Counted from the first letter of the stretch, positions 1 through 8,674 are shown. The stretch: 64,000 nt of DNA from Alicyclobacillus tolerans (GCF_900142255.1 NZ_FRAF01000002.1:104408-168407), one strand, 5' to 3'. Program-made: numbers and translations. The notes: a model not told the origin generated them from the sequence alone.

Positions 1-165
1 GCAGATCTCGGTTTAACTGCCGAGGAAATTGCCAGAAAAAGCGAAGTGGTTGAAACTTTCCTGCCACAGCCTAAAACCGCTGGCAAGATTCTATCTGGAG
101 ATTTATCCCAACAAGTGAGTGAACTAGTAACAGCATTGCATTCTGTAGAAAAAGTGATTGGTTAA
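1..165 (+). CDS. etfB: Electron transfer flavoprotein beta subunit, C-terminal end (partial)
   Basis: This is the last 54 codons of a gene that begins before the window, ending in TAA. EtfB and EtfA form a heterodimer that takes electrons from acyl-CoA dehydrogenases and passes them to the quinone pool through ETF:quinone oxidoreductase. The visible part contains the stretch VETFLPQPKTAGKIL, which resembles the C-terminal segment of EtfB that reaches over to EtfA. The identification also rests on etfA starting 22 bases downstream, the usual etfB-etfA order. It probably accepts electrons from the FadE encoded at 33511. Nothing odd is visible in the part shown. Confidence 0.85.
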   Translation, partial: ADLGLTAEEIARKSEVVETFLPQPKTAGKILSGDLSQQVSELVTALHSVEKVIG

Positions 166-187
166 ATTTCTGAAGGAGGATACTGGA

Positions 188-1165
188 ATGAGTCGAAAAG
201 CACTGGTTGTTGCTGATGTACGTCATGGAAAATTGCGCAATGTGACATTGGAAATGCTCGGAGCAGCAACAAAAGCTGCCGAAGGTGGGGAAGTGGCTGT
301 AGCTCTCTTGGGGCATCAAGTGAGTTCTTTGGCAGAAGGACTTGGCAAGGCAGGTGCCGATCGCGTTTATGTGGTTGATGCGCCAGAACTTGAGAAATAT
401 ACACCTGGCGCATATCGTAAGGCTTTGATGGAAATTTATCGAGTTTTCTCTCCTGAACTTATCTTATTGGCCCATTCAGCCATAGGTAAGGATTTGGCTC
501 CCGTAATCAGTCAACGTCTGGGTGTGGGACAGGTTTCAGATGCGATTGCTGTCGAGTTGACCAACGGCCAATTACAGTTTACTCGTCCCATTTATGCTGG
601 CAAAGCATTTACAAAAGTTGTTGTTAAGAGTAACCCTGTTGTCGCTACTATTCGTCCCAACAATCTTGCTCCGCTTGCAGAAGATGCAGGTAAAGCGGGA
701 ACCGTGGAAGCTCTCTCTGTGTCTTTTGAACAACAGGATTTGGCAACCTTAGTTCAAGAGATTATTCAAAAGGCATCGACTGGTGTGGATTTGACGGAAG
801 CGAAAATTATTGTCTCCGGTGGCCGAGGAGTGAAAAGTGAAGAAGGTTTTGCTCCTTTACGTGAACTGGCTGAGGTGCTTGGAGCGGCAGTTGGCGCATC
901 TCGTGGTGCTTGCGATGCAGGCTATTGCGATTACTCTATGCAAATTGGTCAAACAGGTAAGGTAGTCACACCCGATCTTTATATCGCCTGTGGTATTTCA
1001 GGTGCGATTCAACATTTGGCCGGTATGTCATCGTCGAAAGTGATTGTGGCAATCAATAAAGACCCTGAAGCGCCCATCTTCCAAGTGGCCGACTACGGCA
1101 TTGTGGGTGATTTGTTTGAAGTAGTGCCCTTGATGACGGCAGAGGTTAAAAAATTGTTGGCATAA
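188..1165 (+). CDS. etfA: Electron transfer flavoprotein alpha subunit
   Basis: The 325-residue product is the FAD-binding subunit of ETF and has the usual family length. The C-terminal FAD domain is clear: SGGRGVKSEEGF near residue 204, then SRGACDAGYCDY, and the signature DLYIACGISGAIQHLAGM near residues 260-280. The N-terminal domain starts with the typical ALVVADVRHGKL. The start is the ATG at 188, preceded by GAAGGAGGA at about 8 bases; the reading frame stays open upstream to 158 but overlaps etfB. It forms one operon with etfB. ETF serves beta-oxidation and fits the fadNAE genes in the same window. The unit ends in a strong hairpin at 1203. Confidence 0.96.
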   Translation: MSRKALVVADVRHGKLRNVTLEMLGAATKAAEGGEVAVALLGHQVSSLAEGLGKAGADRVYVVDAPELEKYTPGAYRKALMEIYRVFSPELILLAHSAIGKDLAPVISQRLGVGQVSDAIAVELTNGQLQFTRPIYAGKAFTKVVVKSNPVVATIRPNNLAPLAEDAGKAGTVEALSVSFEQQDLATLVQEIIQKASTGVDLTEAKIIVSGGRGVKSEEGFAPLRELAEVLGAAVGASRGACDAGYCDYSMQIGQTGKVVTPDLYIACGISGAIQHLAGMSSSKVIVAINKDPEAPIFQVADYGIVGDLFEVVPLMTAEVKKLLA

Positions 1166-1202
1166 CGCTCACTCAGTAGATGGTTTACCGTACCCAATAA
1201 AA

Positions 1203-1255
1203 TCAGGGCTGTTCCATAAGAGTTAGTTTTACTTTGGAACAGCCCTGACCTGTTT
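1203..1255. terminator. Bidirectional terminator between etfA and a small minus-strand gene
   Basis: TCAGGGCTGTTCCA (1203-1216) and TGGAACAGCCCTGA (1235-1248) form a perfect 14-bp stem with an 18-base loop. T-rich sequence follows on the plus strand, and TTTTATT follows on the minus strand. It can therefore end both etfA and the small gene at 1289-1438. Confidence 0.88.
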
Positions 1256-1288
1256 TGAGATTTTTCTCGTTACCTCTGTCCAATCTTT

Positions 1289-1438
1289 TTAAGGAGCGGA
1301 CGACACTTGGTTGGCTACCGATTGAACTGAGAGGTAACCATTGCTTGCGTTATATGGAAACGCAGGCTGAGGACGGAAAGTATAATAACCCACAACAATA
1401 ATGGCGATGACAAACAGAATTTCAAAAAATCTACGCAC
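1289..1438 (-). CDS. Small single-pass membrane protein, 49 residues
   Basis: This short gene on the minus strand starts with GTG at 1438, placed 5 bases after AAAGGGGGG, and ends with TAA at 1289. The product has two arginines right after the start, one hydrophobic segment (about residues 4-19, FFEILFVIAIIVVGYY), and then a polar tail of about 30 residues rich in Ser, Asn and Gln. That layout suggests a membrane-anchored peptide with N-in, C-out topology by the positive-inside rule. No family was recognised. It fills most of the 412-base gap between etfA and the next gene and ends before a shared terminator. The good ribosome site and coding-like sequence argue for a real gene, but no homology was checked. 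Confidence 0.6.
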   Translation of the reverse strand: MRRFFEILFVIAIIVVGYYTFRPQPAFPYNASNGYLSVQSVANQVSSAP

Positions 1439-1577
1439 CAGTGCCCCCCCTTTCATCTCTACAAATCACGTATGTCCTTTTCTACAACAAATCTATTTTA
1501 ACATGTTAAGATGGTGCTATGCATCTATCAATGAAGTGTCATGAAATGATGATATCGGCTAAGAAAGGCGGCAACTC

Positions 1578-1910
1578 ATGGCTAAGTTTGATCCGCTCGA
1601 TTGGACTCATCAATGGGATGATTTTGAAATGTATATGTATCTCGACAATGTAGGGGATGGAGAGGAAAAACCAGGCATACGCATGCAGGTATCACGTCGT
1701 TGTCTGGAAGATGGTGCAGAGCAGTGGGAGCTTTTGTATGATCGAAAAATTGCTGATTGGCCAGCAGGAATCTTAATCGGTGAAGTGAACAATTCATTGG
1801 AAGAACAGGTGCTGCGCGAATATTTGGATAGTCATCCATCATTAGTAGAAGATGAGAAGCGATTTTTAGCTGCATTTCTTCAGGATGAAGGCAGTCTGGA
1901 TGTGAACTAG
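1578..1910 (+). CDS. Uncharacterised acidic protein, 110 residues
   Basis: I do not recognise this family. The product is acidic and soluble, with many Asp and Glu residues and no signal peptide or membrane segment. It begins MAKFDPLDWTHQWDDFEMYM and has a C-terminal part that looks helical (EEQVLREYLDSH, DEKRFLAAFLQ). The start is the ATG at 1578, preceded by AAAGGCGG. The S9 peptidase gene starts 25 bases after the stop, so the two are probably co-transcribed. No function is proposed. Confidence 0.75.
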   Translation: MAKFDPLDWTHQWDDFEMYMYLDNVGDGEEKPGIRMQVSRRCLEDGAEQWELLYDRKIADWPAGILIGEVNNSLEEQVLREYLDSHPSLVEDEKRFLAAFLQDEGSLDVN

Positions 1911-1935
1911 CTTAGCGCAGAGAGAGGGGTTTGGG

Positions 1936-4038
1936 ATGGTGGAACATACGCGTGTTGAGATTTCCGATCTGTTTCGCTTGCAGGTTGTTAAACGGCCTAT
2001 ATTTTCACCGCAAATGAATTGGATTGTCTTTGAGCAAACTCGGCCTGATGTGGACAAGGATGAGAATATAACTCATCTTTACGCATATCATCGTTCAACC
2101 CATACCATCAAGCAGTGGACCCAATTAGGACGGTCTAATTCTCGAGCTGTTTTTGCCCCTGATGAGAGCAAGTTATATTTCCTCTCTGATCGAAACGGAT
2201 CGACACAAGTATGGTGCATGCCACTCAATGGGGGAGAATCTTATCGGATGACTCGTTTTTTACGAGGCATTTCCGATATTCAGTTAGATGCGCAAGGTGA
2301 ATGGATGTATGGATTGGTGGATGTACCGGAAGGCGGGGAAATAGAAATTTGGCCAGAAGAGTTGAAGGATACAGAAGTAAAAGACTGGATTCTGGAACAA
2401 CAAAAATCTTGGTCGGCACATAGTAAGCGTTTTCGTAGATTGTACTATAAAGCGGATGGCAGAGGCATTTTATCTCCTGTATTTCGTCAACTCGTTCGGA
2501 TTCATCTGCAGAGCTCAACCGTGGAAGTTATGACTGAAGGTTCATATGACGTTTCTTCTTATGCCCTTTCCTTGAAAAACAATGCCGTCTATCTTGCATC
2601 CAATCGCCGTTCTGATGCAGAAATAAGTCTTTGGCGCGATCTATATGAACTTTCTTTATCTGAACGGAAATTGACGCTGCTCAGCCAGGAATGGGATGTT
2701 CATAGTCTTTCCGTATCACCAGATGAAACTGCACTGGCCGTACTTGCTCATGGCAAAGAATACGGCAATGCAACTTTTGAACGGCTTTATCGTTTTGATC
2801 TGAAAACTCGTCAGTGGACGAGTTTAATGCAAAATTGGCAAGAAGCTACAGGCAATCACAACATGAGTGATCTCCGTGCGGGAGTTAGTCTTCCGCCGCC
2901 GCTATGGTCGGAGGATGGGCGTTGGGTATATCTGCTCGTCACTCGCCAAGCTATGACAGAGTTGGTGCGGGTGGATGCCCAAACCGGCGAATTGCAACGC
3001 ATGGTAGGTGGACGGCGAGATCTTTACGGTTTTGATGTCAAGGCAGGCCGTGCTGTCTATGTTTATACTGACGTGAAAACACCGTGTTATTTGGCAGAAT
3101 GCCAACTGGGTCAGGGACTGCCAGCTTGGCCAGTGCGTCAGGAAACGGACAGTATGGACGAAGGGGAAACCAACAGTTTTCCGAATGACGAACAACAGGT
3201 TTATTATCCGAATGCTTGGGCAACTTCGATGAATTGGGTAGATGTGCAACCGTTTTGGTATAGTGCTGCGGATGGTTGGCGTTTGCAAGGATTTGTCATG
3301 TTACCTCATCATTCTGACAAAATGGTGGATGGCAAAGTGCCAGTTATACTAGAAGTTCACGGTGGCCCACAGGCAGCATATAGCTATTCTTTTTTTCATG
3401 AATTTCAATATCTCGTAAGTCAGGGTTACGCTCTTGTTTTTGTCAATCCTCGCGGCAGTGTGGGGTACGGGCAAAAATTTGCTGATGCTGTCCAGGGCGA
3501 TTACGGTGGTCAAGATATGCAGGATATTCTTGCCGGCCTTGAAATGGCTTTGCGACAACATGATGTGCTTGACGACAAGCGAATTGCGATTACAGGTGGC
3601 AGTTACGGTGGTTTCATGACCAACTGGATGATAGCTCATGATCATCGTTTTTTTGCAGCCGTGTCGCAACGCTCCATTAGCAATTTTGTTTCCTTTTACG
3701 GCGTAAGCGATATTGGACCTTTTTTCACTGAATCGGAATTAAAAGGTGACGTTACGGACAATGTGGAGACACTCTGGCGGCAATCTCCACTCGCTTATGC
3801 AGCACAGGTTCGCACGCCTCTGCTCTTGATTCATTCGGAACTAGATATGCGCTGTCCGATTGAACAGGCTGAGCAGTTTTATACGATTTTGAAAAGATTA
3901 GGGCGTGAAGTGGAACTGTTGCGCATACCTGAAGCCAACCATGATTTGTCTCGTAGCGGTAAACCTTCGTTAAGAAAAGAAAGATTAGAAGCGATTTTAG
4001 AATTTATCGACAGGCACTTGCCTGTTGTGGCAGAATAA
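1936..4038 (+). CDS. S9 family (prolyl oligopeptidase-type) serine peptidase
   Basis: The 700-residue product has the S9 layout: an N-terminal beta-propeller of WD40/TolB-like repeats (about residues 1-430; for example FAPDESKLYFLSDRNG) followed by an alpha/beta hydrolase domain. The catalytic serine is Ser556 in GGSYGGFMTNW, the acid is Asp637 in HSELDMRCP, and the base is His669 in EANHDLSRSG. No signal peptide is visible, so it is probably cytoplasmic. Family members cleave short peptides or release acylated N-terminal residues; YuxL of Bacillus subtilis is a likely relative. The start at 1936 follows GAGAGGGG. The next gene starts 29 bases downstream. Confidence 0.93.
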   Translation: MVEHTRVEISDLFRLQVVKRPIFSPQMNWIVFEQTRPDVDKDENITHLYAYHRSTHTIKQWTQLGRSNSRAVFAPDESKLYFLSDRNGSTQVWCMPLNGGESYRMTRFLRGISDIQLDAQGEWMYGLVDVPEGGEIEIWPEELKDTEVKDWILEQQKSWSAHSKRFRRLYYKADGRGILSPVFRQLVRIHLQSSTVEVMTEGSYDVSSYALSLKNNAVYLASNRRSDAEISLWRDLYELSLSERKLTLLSQEWDVHSLSVSPDETALAVLAHGKEYGNATFERLYRFDLKTRQWTSLMQNWQEATGNHNMSDLRAGVSLPPPLWSEDGRWVYLLVTRQAMTELVRVDAQTGELQRMVGGRRDLYGFDVKAGRAVYVYTDVKTPCYLAECQLGQGLPAWPVRQETDSMDEGETNSFPNDEQQVYYPNAWATSMNWVDVQPFWYSAADGWRLQGFVMLPHHSDKMVDGKVPVILEVHGGPQAAYSYSFFHEFQYLVSQGYALVFVNPRGSVGYGQKFADAVQGDYGGQDMQDILAGLEMALRQHDVLDDKRIAITGGSYGGFMTNWMIAHDHRFFAAVSQRSISNFVSFYGVSDIGPFFTESELKGDVTDNVETLWRQSPLAYAAQVRTPLLLIHSELDMRCPIEQAEQFYTILKRLGREVELLRIPEANHDLSRSGKPSLRKERLEAILEFIDRHLPVVAE

Positions 4039-4066
4039 TGTTAATTGCGTACATGAAGGTGAGCCA

Positions 4067-4477
4067 ATGGCGAAAAGAAACAAGTTGAAGTCTGCTTCTA
4101 CAGTAAACCATCGTGATGAATGGAAACCTGACTACGCCATGGATAAAATGGAGCCGGTAGCAAAACCTAAAAAAAACGTTATACCGGAAGAAAACGCACG
4201 TTTGGAAGAGTTTCTTTCAGCAGCAGTGGCGGAGAAACTGTCCGCTCTAAAAAGGACTGAGAAGCCAGATGAAGATACTGCGCTTCGTATAAGTGACAAG
4301 TCGAAGAAAGAGAAGCAGATTCAGACTCGTTCTGCTAAAGAGAAATTAGAAGAAAATCCAGATGCCACTTTCGCGGAGTTGTTTGATCCGGCAGAGGACG
4401 ATCATCAGTCTTTTGAAGAGTTGCTCAAAGACTCTGCTTTAGACTGGAGGCATTTTAAACAGGGTGGCGAATCATGA
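4067..4477 (+). CDS. Uncharacterised charged protein with a YqkK/DUF3886-like C-terminus
   Basis: The product has 136 residues and is very rich in Lys and Glu, as expected of a disordered or coiled-coil protein. Its C-terminal end, SFEELLKDSALDWRHFK, resembles the conserved end of the small Bacillus YqkK (DUF3886) proteins as I remember them; this is a tentative match. The ATG at 4067 lies just after AGGTGAG and is preferred to an upstream in-frame start at 4025, which lies inside the peptidase gene. It follows the S9 peptidase closely and ends before a terminator, so it is probably the last gene of that unit. Its function is unknown. Confidence 0.65.
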   Translation: MAKRNKLKSASTVNHRDEWKPDYAMDKMEPVAKPKKNVIPEENARLEEFLSAAVAEKLSALKRTEKPDEDTALRISDKSKKEKQIQTRSAKEKLEENPDATFAELFDPAEDDHQSFEELLKDSALDWRHFKQGGES

Positions 4478-4570
4478 GCAAGTATAGTTTTCATAAAATA
4501 AGTTTCCTGCCAATATCACCACAACCTTGCAAGCTATGCAAGATTTTCGAAAAACCACGATGTTCATTCT

Positions 4571-4600
4571 GGGGCGGCCCTCTGGGTCGTCCCTTTCTTA
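4571..4600 (+). terminator. Terminator of the S9 peptidase unit
   Basis: GGGGCGGCCC (4571-4580) can pair with GGGTCGTCCC (4584-4593) over ten positions, two of them G-T wobbles, with a 3-base loop. TTTCTTA follows. It lies between the small charged protein and hutH. Confidence 0.7.
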
Positions 4601-4639
4601 TGCTAAAGCAACAGAGTAATAGAAAGGGGACAAATAGAA

Positions 4640-6172
4640 ATGGAACAGCAGAAAGTATACTGGTTGAACGGAACAGACATGACTTTGGAAGAATTAGAAC
4701 GGATCGTCCAAGGGGTTTGGCAAGTTGGTGTATCACCTGAGGTTTGGGCAAAGGTAGAAGCAAGTAGACAACATATTGAACGCTGTATTGCTGAAAAACA
4801 GGTGGTTTATGGGGTGACAACCGGTTTTGGCAAGTTGGCAGATGTGCCTATTCAGCAAGAAGATGTGGCTAGATTACAAGTCAATTTAATCCGTTCCCAT
4901 GCTATGGGTGTCGGTGACTCCTTTCCTGTGGATGTGGTAAGGGCCTTACTCGTATTACGGACGAACGCACTGGTTAAAGGTTTTTCTGGTATTCGCAGGG
5001 AGACATTGCAACTGCTCGTCGATTGTATCAACCGTCGTGTACATCCTGTTATTCCTAGTCAGGGTTCCTTGGGCGCCTCAGGAGATTTGGCGCCGTTGGC
5101 GCATATGGCGCTTGTGTTGATGGGCGAAGGTCAAGCTGAATATCAGGGAGTGGTGATGGACGGAGCGGCTGCTCTGCAAAAAGCGGGTTTACAACCAGTA
5201 CAATTGACAGCCAAAGAAGGGCTGGCTCTGATTAACGGAACACAAGCGATGACAGCAGTTGGTGCGTTGGCAACATTGGAAGCTAGACGCCTGGGTTTAG
5301 CCGCAGATGCTGCACTAGCTTTGACCATGGAGGCTCTTGGTGGCATTACAGATGCTTTCTTGCCAGAACTGCACTCTACACGCCCCTATCCTGAGCAGGC
5401 TGAAGTGGCTCAAAGGATTCTGGGTTTATTGAGTGGCAGCAGACTCACCACTCATCAGGGAGAGGTGCGCGTGCAAGATGCGTATTCCTTGCGTTGCGCA
5501 CCCCAGGTTCATGGCGCGAGTTGGCAGGCTGTTCATTATGTTGAAGACAAACTTGCCATTGAAATGAACGCAGTAACCGACAATCCCATAGTTTTACCGG
5601 ATGGGCGAATTCTTTCTGGCGGTCATTTCCATGGGCAGCCTATGGCACTTGCTTTTGACTTTTTAAAATTAGCCGTAGCGGAATGGGCAAATATTTCTGA
5701 AAGACGTACTGAACGACTGGTTAATCCTCAACTTAGCAATCTTCCAGCTTTTTTGGCGGGTGAGGCAGGTTTGGAATCGGGATTCATGATCATTCAGTAT
5801 GTTGCGGCAGCTCTTGTATCAGAAAACAAAGTATTGGCTCATCCAGCTTCTGTTGATTCCATTCCGTCTTCTGCCAATCAGGAAGACCATGTTTCCATGG
5901 GGACCATTGCGGCTCGTCAAGTAAGACAAATGGTGCACAACAGTGCCCGTGTCGTGGCGATAGAGCTTATTGCTGCGACACGCGCTCTGCTGATGAACAG
6001 GTGTCAAGAACAGATGGCACCTGCTACGTTACGTATTCTCGAATTTGTAACCGAGCATGTTCCATTTCGGCTGGCAGACAGTTCATACAGCGCCGAAATT
6101 GAAAAGTTGGCCGAAGTTCTGCTTTCTACACCTATTCCAATGGCCCATTCGTCATTCCAGGAAGGAATTTAA
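4640..6172 (+). CDS. hutH: Histidine ammonia-lyase
   Basis: HutH removes ammonia from L-histidine to give urocanate, the first step of histidine breakdown. The 510-residue length is normal. The MIO cofactor triad Ala-Ser-Gly is at residues 146-148 within GSLGASGDLAPLAH. TTGFGKLA near residue 60, VTDNPIV and NQEDHVSMGT also fit the histidine enzyme rather than phenylalanine ammonia-lyase. The start follows AAAGGGG. No other hut gene (hutU, hutI, hutG, regulator) is present nearby, so the rest of the pathway must lie elsewhere or be absent. Its 3' end overlaps the convergent lyase gene by 4 bases. Confidence 0.95.
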   Translation: MEQQKVYWLNGTDMTLEELERIVQGVWQVGVSPEVWAKVEASRQHIERCIAEKQVVYGVTTGFGKLADVPIQQEDVARLQVNLIRSHAMGVGDSFPVDVVRALLVLRTNALVKGFSGIRRETLQLLVDCINRRVHPVIPSQGSLGASGDLAPLAHMALVLMGEGQAEYQGVVMDGAAALQKAGLQPVQLTAKEGLALINGTQAMTAVGALATLEARRLGLAADAALALTMEALGGITDAFLPELHSTRPYPEQAEVAQRILGLLSGSRLTTHQGEVRVQDAYSLRCAPQVHGASWQAVHYVEDKLAIEMNAVTDNPIVLPDGRILSGGHFHGQPMALAFDFLKLAVAEWANISERRTERLVNPQLSNLPAFLAGEAGLESGFMIIQYVAAALVSENKVLAHPASVDSIPSSANQEDHVSMGTIAARQVRQMVHNSARVVAIELIAATRALLMNRCQEQMAPATLRILEFVTEHVPFRLADSSYSAEIEKLAEVLLSTPIPMAHSSFQEGI

Positions 6173-7662
6173 TCTCCATTCTCTGGCCAATTTGTATTTG
6201 CTTGATGAACGTTTGGCTCAGGCGTGGTTGGGTGGTTTGACTCCACGTCTGAGCGAGATTTAGGTAAATAACGAGAAACGGGCACTGCCAGTCTGTCAAT
6301 ATCAAGTGCTGATTGCAGCAGATGGCTATCCAAGCCGAGCTGTTGCCCTGCCTCCAGTAAGCTGCAATTATTTATCAGTGCCTGATGAACAACTGCTGCT
6401 GCACGTTCGTAGCCAATAGCGACGTTTAATGCAGTAGCTAGAGACAGACTGGATTCAGCATAATGACGTGAAACATCCGTATGGAGAATCAGCCCTGCCA
6501 CTCCTTGCTCTGCAAATTGTTTGACGGCATTGGCTAAAATAGTCATGGCATGCAGAGCGTTTGCTGCCATGACTGGCATCATGACGTTAAGTTCCAGTTG
6601 TCCGGCCGATCCGGCCAGAGCAATGGTCGATTGACAACCTTGCACCTGGAAGACTACCATGTTCATCATTTCTGCCATAACTGGGTTGACTTTGCCGGGC
6701 ATAATTGAGGAACCAGGTTGTACGGCAGGAAATTCAATTTCTGCCAATCCAGTGCGTGGTCCAGAAGCTAGCAGACGTAAATCGTTGGCAATACGACCAA
6801 TGGCCTCTGCCGTCCTTTGCAAGATGTTCCCGTAATATACAACTTCATCAGGATTTTGATTAAAGGTGAAGGGATTAACCGGGAGGCAGAGAGGAAGCTG
6901 TGTTCTTTCTGCCAGATAAGTTATGGCTTGTTCTGCAAAACCTGGAGGAGTATTGATACCCGTTCCTACAGCGTTTCCACCTAAGCCAAGTACCGCCAGT
7001 GCGCTACTAGCCTCATTTAACCATACACGATGGCGTCGAATGTTTTCGGCGTATGCCAAGAAACTGTCAGCTATACGCATAGGTACTGCATCCTGGAGAT
7101 GTGTGCGCCCAGCTTTGACTGCAGAACCTGCCTGATGGGCAACTTTAGCTAGAGTGGTTTCCAAAATAGCCAGAGACGGATCGACCAAACGTTGATGTGT
7201 CAAAAGCATGGATAAATTCATAGCGGCGTGAATGGTATCGTTGGTTGACTGAGATTTGTTGACATGGTCGTTAGGATGGACGGCTAAAGGTTCTTCACGT
7301 GTGCCGCGGAGAATTTCTGAAGCGCGTGTAGCAATCACTTCATTGACATTCATGTTTTGTGAAGTACCTGCGCCTGCTTGATAGATGTCAACTTGAAACC
7401 ATTGATTCCACTGGCCTGCAATGACTTCATCAGCAGCTTGACAGATGGCTGCTGCCAGTTCTGGTGACAGGGCGTGAAGATGAGCATGAGCTTTGGCCGC
7501 GGCCCATTTGATGAGTGCTTGCGCTTCTACAAAAATAGGCGGCAAACGGAGTCCACTAATAGGGAAATTGCGCAAAGCCCGCGCAGTTTGAGCTCCATAA
7601 TAGGCATCAGCGGGAATTTCCATTTGACCGAGCGAATCATGAACGGTTCTTCTTTCTTTCAT
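6169..7662 (-). CDS. Class II fumarase/aspartase-family lyase
   Basis: The 497-residue product carries the superfamily signature GSSIMPGKVNPVMAEMMN and the other active-site regions TNDTIHAAM and NMNVNEVIATRASEIL. These enzymes add to or eliminate from fumarate. SGPRTGLAEI and TALNVAIGY look more like fumarate hydratase, whereas KVNPVMAE and QLELNVMMPV lean towards aspartate ammonia-lyase, so the substrate is open. The last 30 or so residues are a polar, Pro/Asn-rich tail unlike either family. The ATG at 7662 lies 6 bases after GGAGGG. Next to hutH it might feed fumarate from amino-acid breakdown, but that is inference. Confidence 0.85.
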   Translation of the reverse strand: MKERRTVHDSLGQMEIPADAYYGAQTARALRNFPISGLRLPPIFVEAQALIKWAAAKAHAHLHALSPELAAAICQAADEVIAGQWNQWFQVDIYQAGAGTSQNMNVNEVIATRASEILRGTREEPLAVHPNDHVNKSQSTNDTIHAAMNLSMLLTHQRLVDPSLAILETTLAKVAHQAGSAVKAGRTHLQDAVPMRIADSFLAYAENIRRHRVWLNEASSALAVLGLGGNAVGTGINTPPGFAEQAITYLAERTQLPLCLPVNPFTFNQNPDEVVYYGNILQRTAEAIGRIANDLRLLASGPRTGLAEIEFPAVQPGSSIMPGKVNPVMAEMMNMVVFQVQGCQSTIALAGSAGQLELNVMMPVMAANALHAMTILANAVKQFAEQGVAGLILHTDVSRHYAESSLSLATALNVAIGYERAAAVVHQALINNCSLLEAGQQLGLDSHLLQSALDIDRLAVPVSRYLPKSRSDVESNHPTTPEPNVHQANTNWPENGD

Positions 7663-7898
7663 TTCATACCCTCCAGAGCCACGAACCAGGGATAAAAAGA
7701 CAAGTGAAATTTTGGAATATTATTTATTTTAGTCTATCCGCCTTAGACCAGTTCTATGTGAAGTCGAATCAGTTTCAGATTAGAATGGAAATGTTGTGAA
7801 TCATGGTTGTCTATTATCATTATTTACATCATGCCCAATTGGCATTGATCGGCAATCGTCTTGCAGGTGAGATTTCGATACGGTGAGGGATAATTGAT

Positions 7899-8504
7899 AT
7901 GGAAAATGACGCCGATATCCATTATGTGCAGCCGAAAACAGCACGTGGACAACGACGGGTTCAAAAAATTCTCAATGCTGCTGCTGATCTGATTGTTGAA
8001 GAGGGGTTAGATACCTTAACAACCAATGCTGTAGCCAAACGGGCTCAAACCTCTATAGGCTCAGTTTATCAATTTTTTCCAAACAAAGAAAGCATATTGT
8101 TGGCATTAGCTGATCAATACCGTATGGATTTAAATCATATTCTCGATGAATCTTTGGAAAGGACACTCCATTCCTGCAATTTTTCTGAGCAGTTAGACAA
8201 TCTCATTGAAAAAATTGTTTTATACGAAGTTCATCATTTAGCGCTTGGTGTTATTTTTCAACCTTACAAGGGAATGGCGACAGATTTATTGTTTAACGAA
8301 GTTATGTCGAGATTGGTTAGACTATTGACGTTATGGGCACCCCATATGTCGAGGGAAGAGAGTCATTTGCATGCGGATATTTGTTTGCGGGTCATGGTAG
8401 CCTTACTGCCGGTTACACATGATAAATCGGAAATTCGGATGGATGGAGTACGGGAGTTAAAAAATATTCTTAAAAATTATCTCATGCCTCTTTTAAAGAA
8501 TTGA
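7899..8504 (+). CDS. TetR-family transcriptional regulator next to CYP102
   Basis: The 201-residue product has an N-terminal TetR helix-turn-helix (about residues 15-65: ILNAAADLIVEEG, VAKRAQTSIGSVYQFFPNKESI). The rest should form the all-helical ligand-binding and dimer domain. It lies just upstream of the P450 gene in the same direction. Bacillus CYP102 genes are known to be controlled by adjacent TetR repressors (Bm3R1, FatR) that are released by fatty acids, so the same role is likely here. Two palindromes over the P450 promoter are candidate operators. The start follows GAGGG at about 9 bases. Confidence 0.9.
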   Translation: MENDADIHYVQPKTARGQRRVQKILNAAADLIVEEGLDTLTTNAVAKRAQTSIGSVYQFFPNKESILLALADQYRMDLNHILDESLERTLHSCNFSEQLDNLIEKIVLYEVHHLALGVIFQPYKGMATDLLFNEVMSRLVRLLTLWAPHMSREESHLHADICLRVMVALLPVTHDKSEIRMDGVRELKNILKNYLMPLLKN

Positions 8505-8568
8505 TTTGGATAGTCTCGATGGATTCATCTAAATTTTAATTTTGATTCACTGAGTGGTCAGCAGCTTC

Positions 8569-8597
8569 TTGCAAATATGAGCTTATATTCATATAAT
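8569..8597 (+). promoter_or_regulatory. SigA-type promoter of the CYP102 gene
   Basis: TTGCAA (8569-8574) and TATAAT (8592-8597) are separated by 17 bases, close to the consensus spacing. Transcription should start near 8604, about 70 bases before the P450 start codon. The promoter overlaps both candidate operators. Confidence 0.75.
8575..8594. promoter_or_regulatory. Candidate TetR operator 1 for CYP102
   Basis: ATATGA and TCATAT form an inverted repeat with an 8-base spacer. It fills the space between the -35 and -10 boxes and touches the -10 box. A bound TetR dimer would block RNA polymerase. It shares the half-site ATATGAG with the second palindrome at 8604. Confidence 0.55.
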
Positions 8598-8603
8598 AAA
8601 AAT

Positions 8604-8619
8604 ATGAGTAATTGCTCAT
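8604..8619. promoter_or_regulatory. Candidate TetR operator 2 for CYP102
   Basis: ATGAGTAATTGCTCAT is a 16-base near-perfect palindrome (only the sixth pair fails) placed at the predicted transcription start. With operator 1 it repeats the half-site ATATGAG at 8575 and 8602-8608, as expected if one regulator binds both. Confidence 0.6.
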
Positions 8620-8674
8620 GTTTAGATTGGGAACGTCATTCTATGCCGATTTAACAGTGAAAAGAGGTTCCATC

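Noticed and set aside
4474..4740. Plus-strand frame of 88 codons that overlaps the charged protein stop and the hutH start
   Set aside because: It runs through a terminator hairpin and into hutH, and its sequence does not look like a protein.
4640..6172. Phenylalanine ammonia-lyase
   Set aside because: Length and the QEDHVSMG motif fit the bacterial histidine enzyme.
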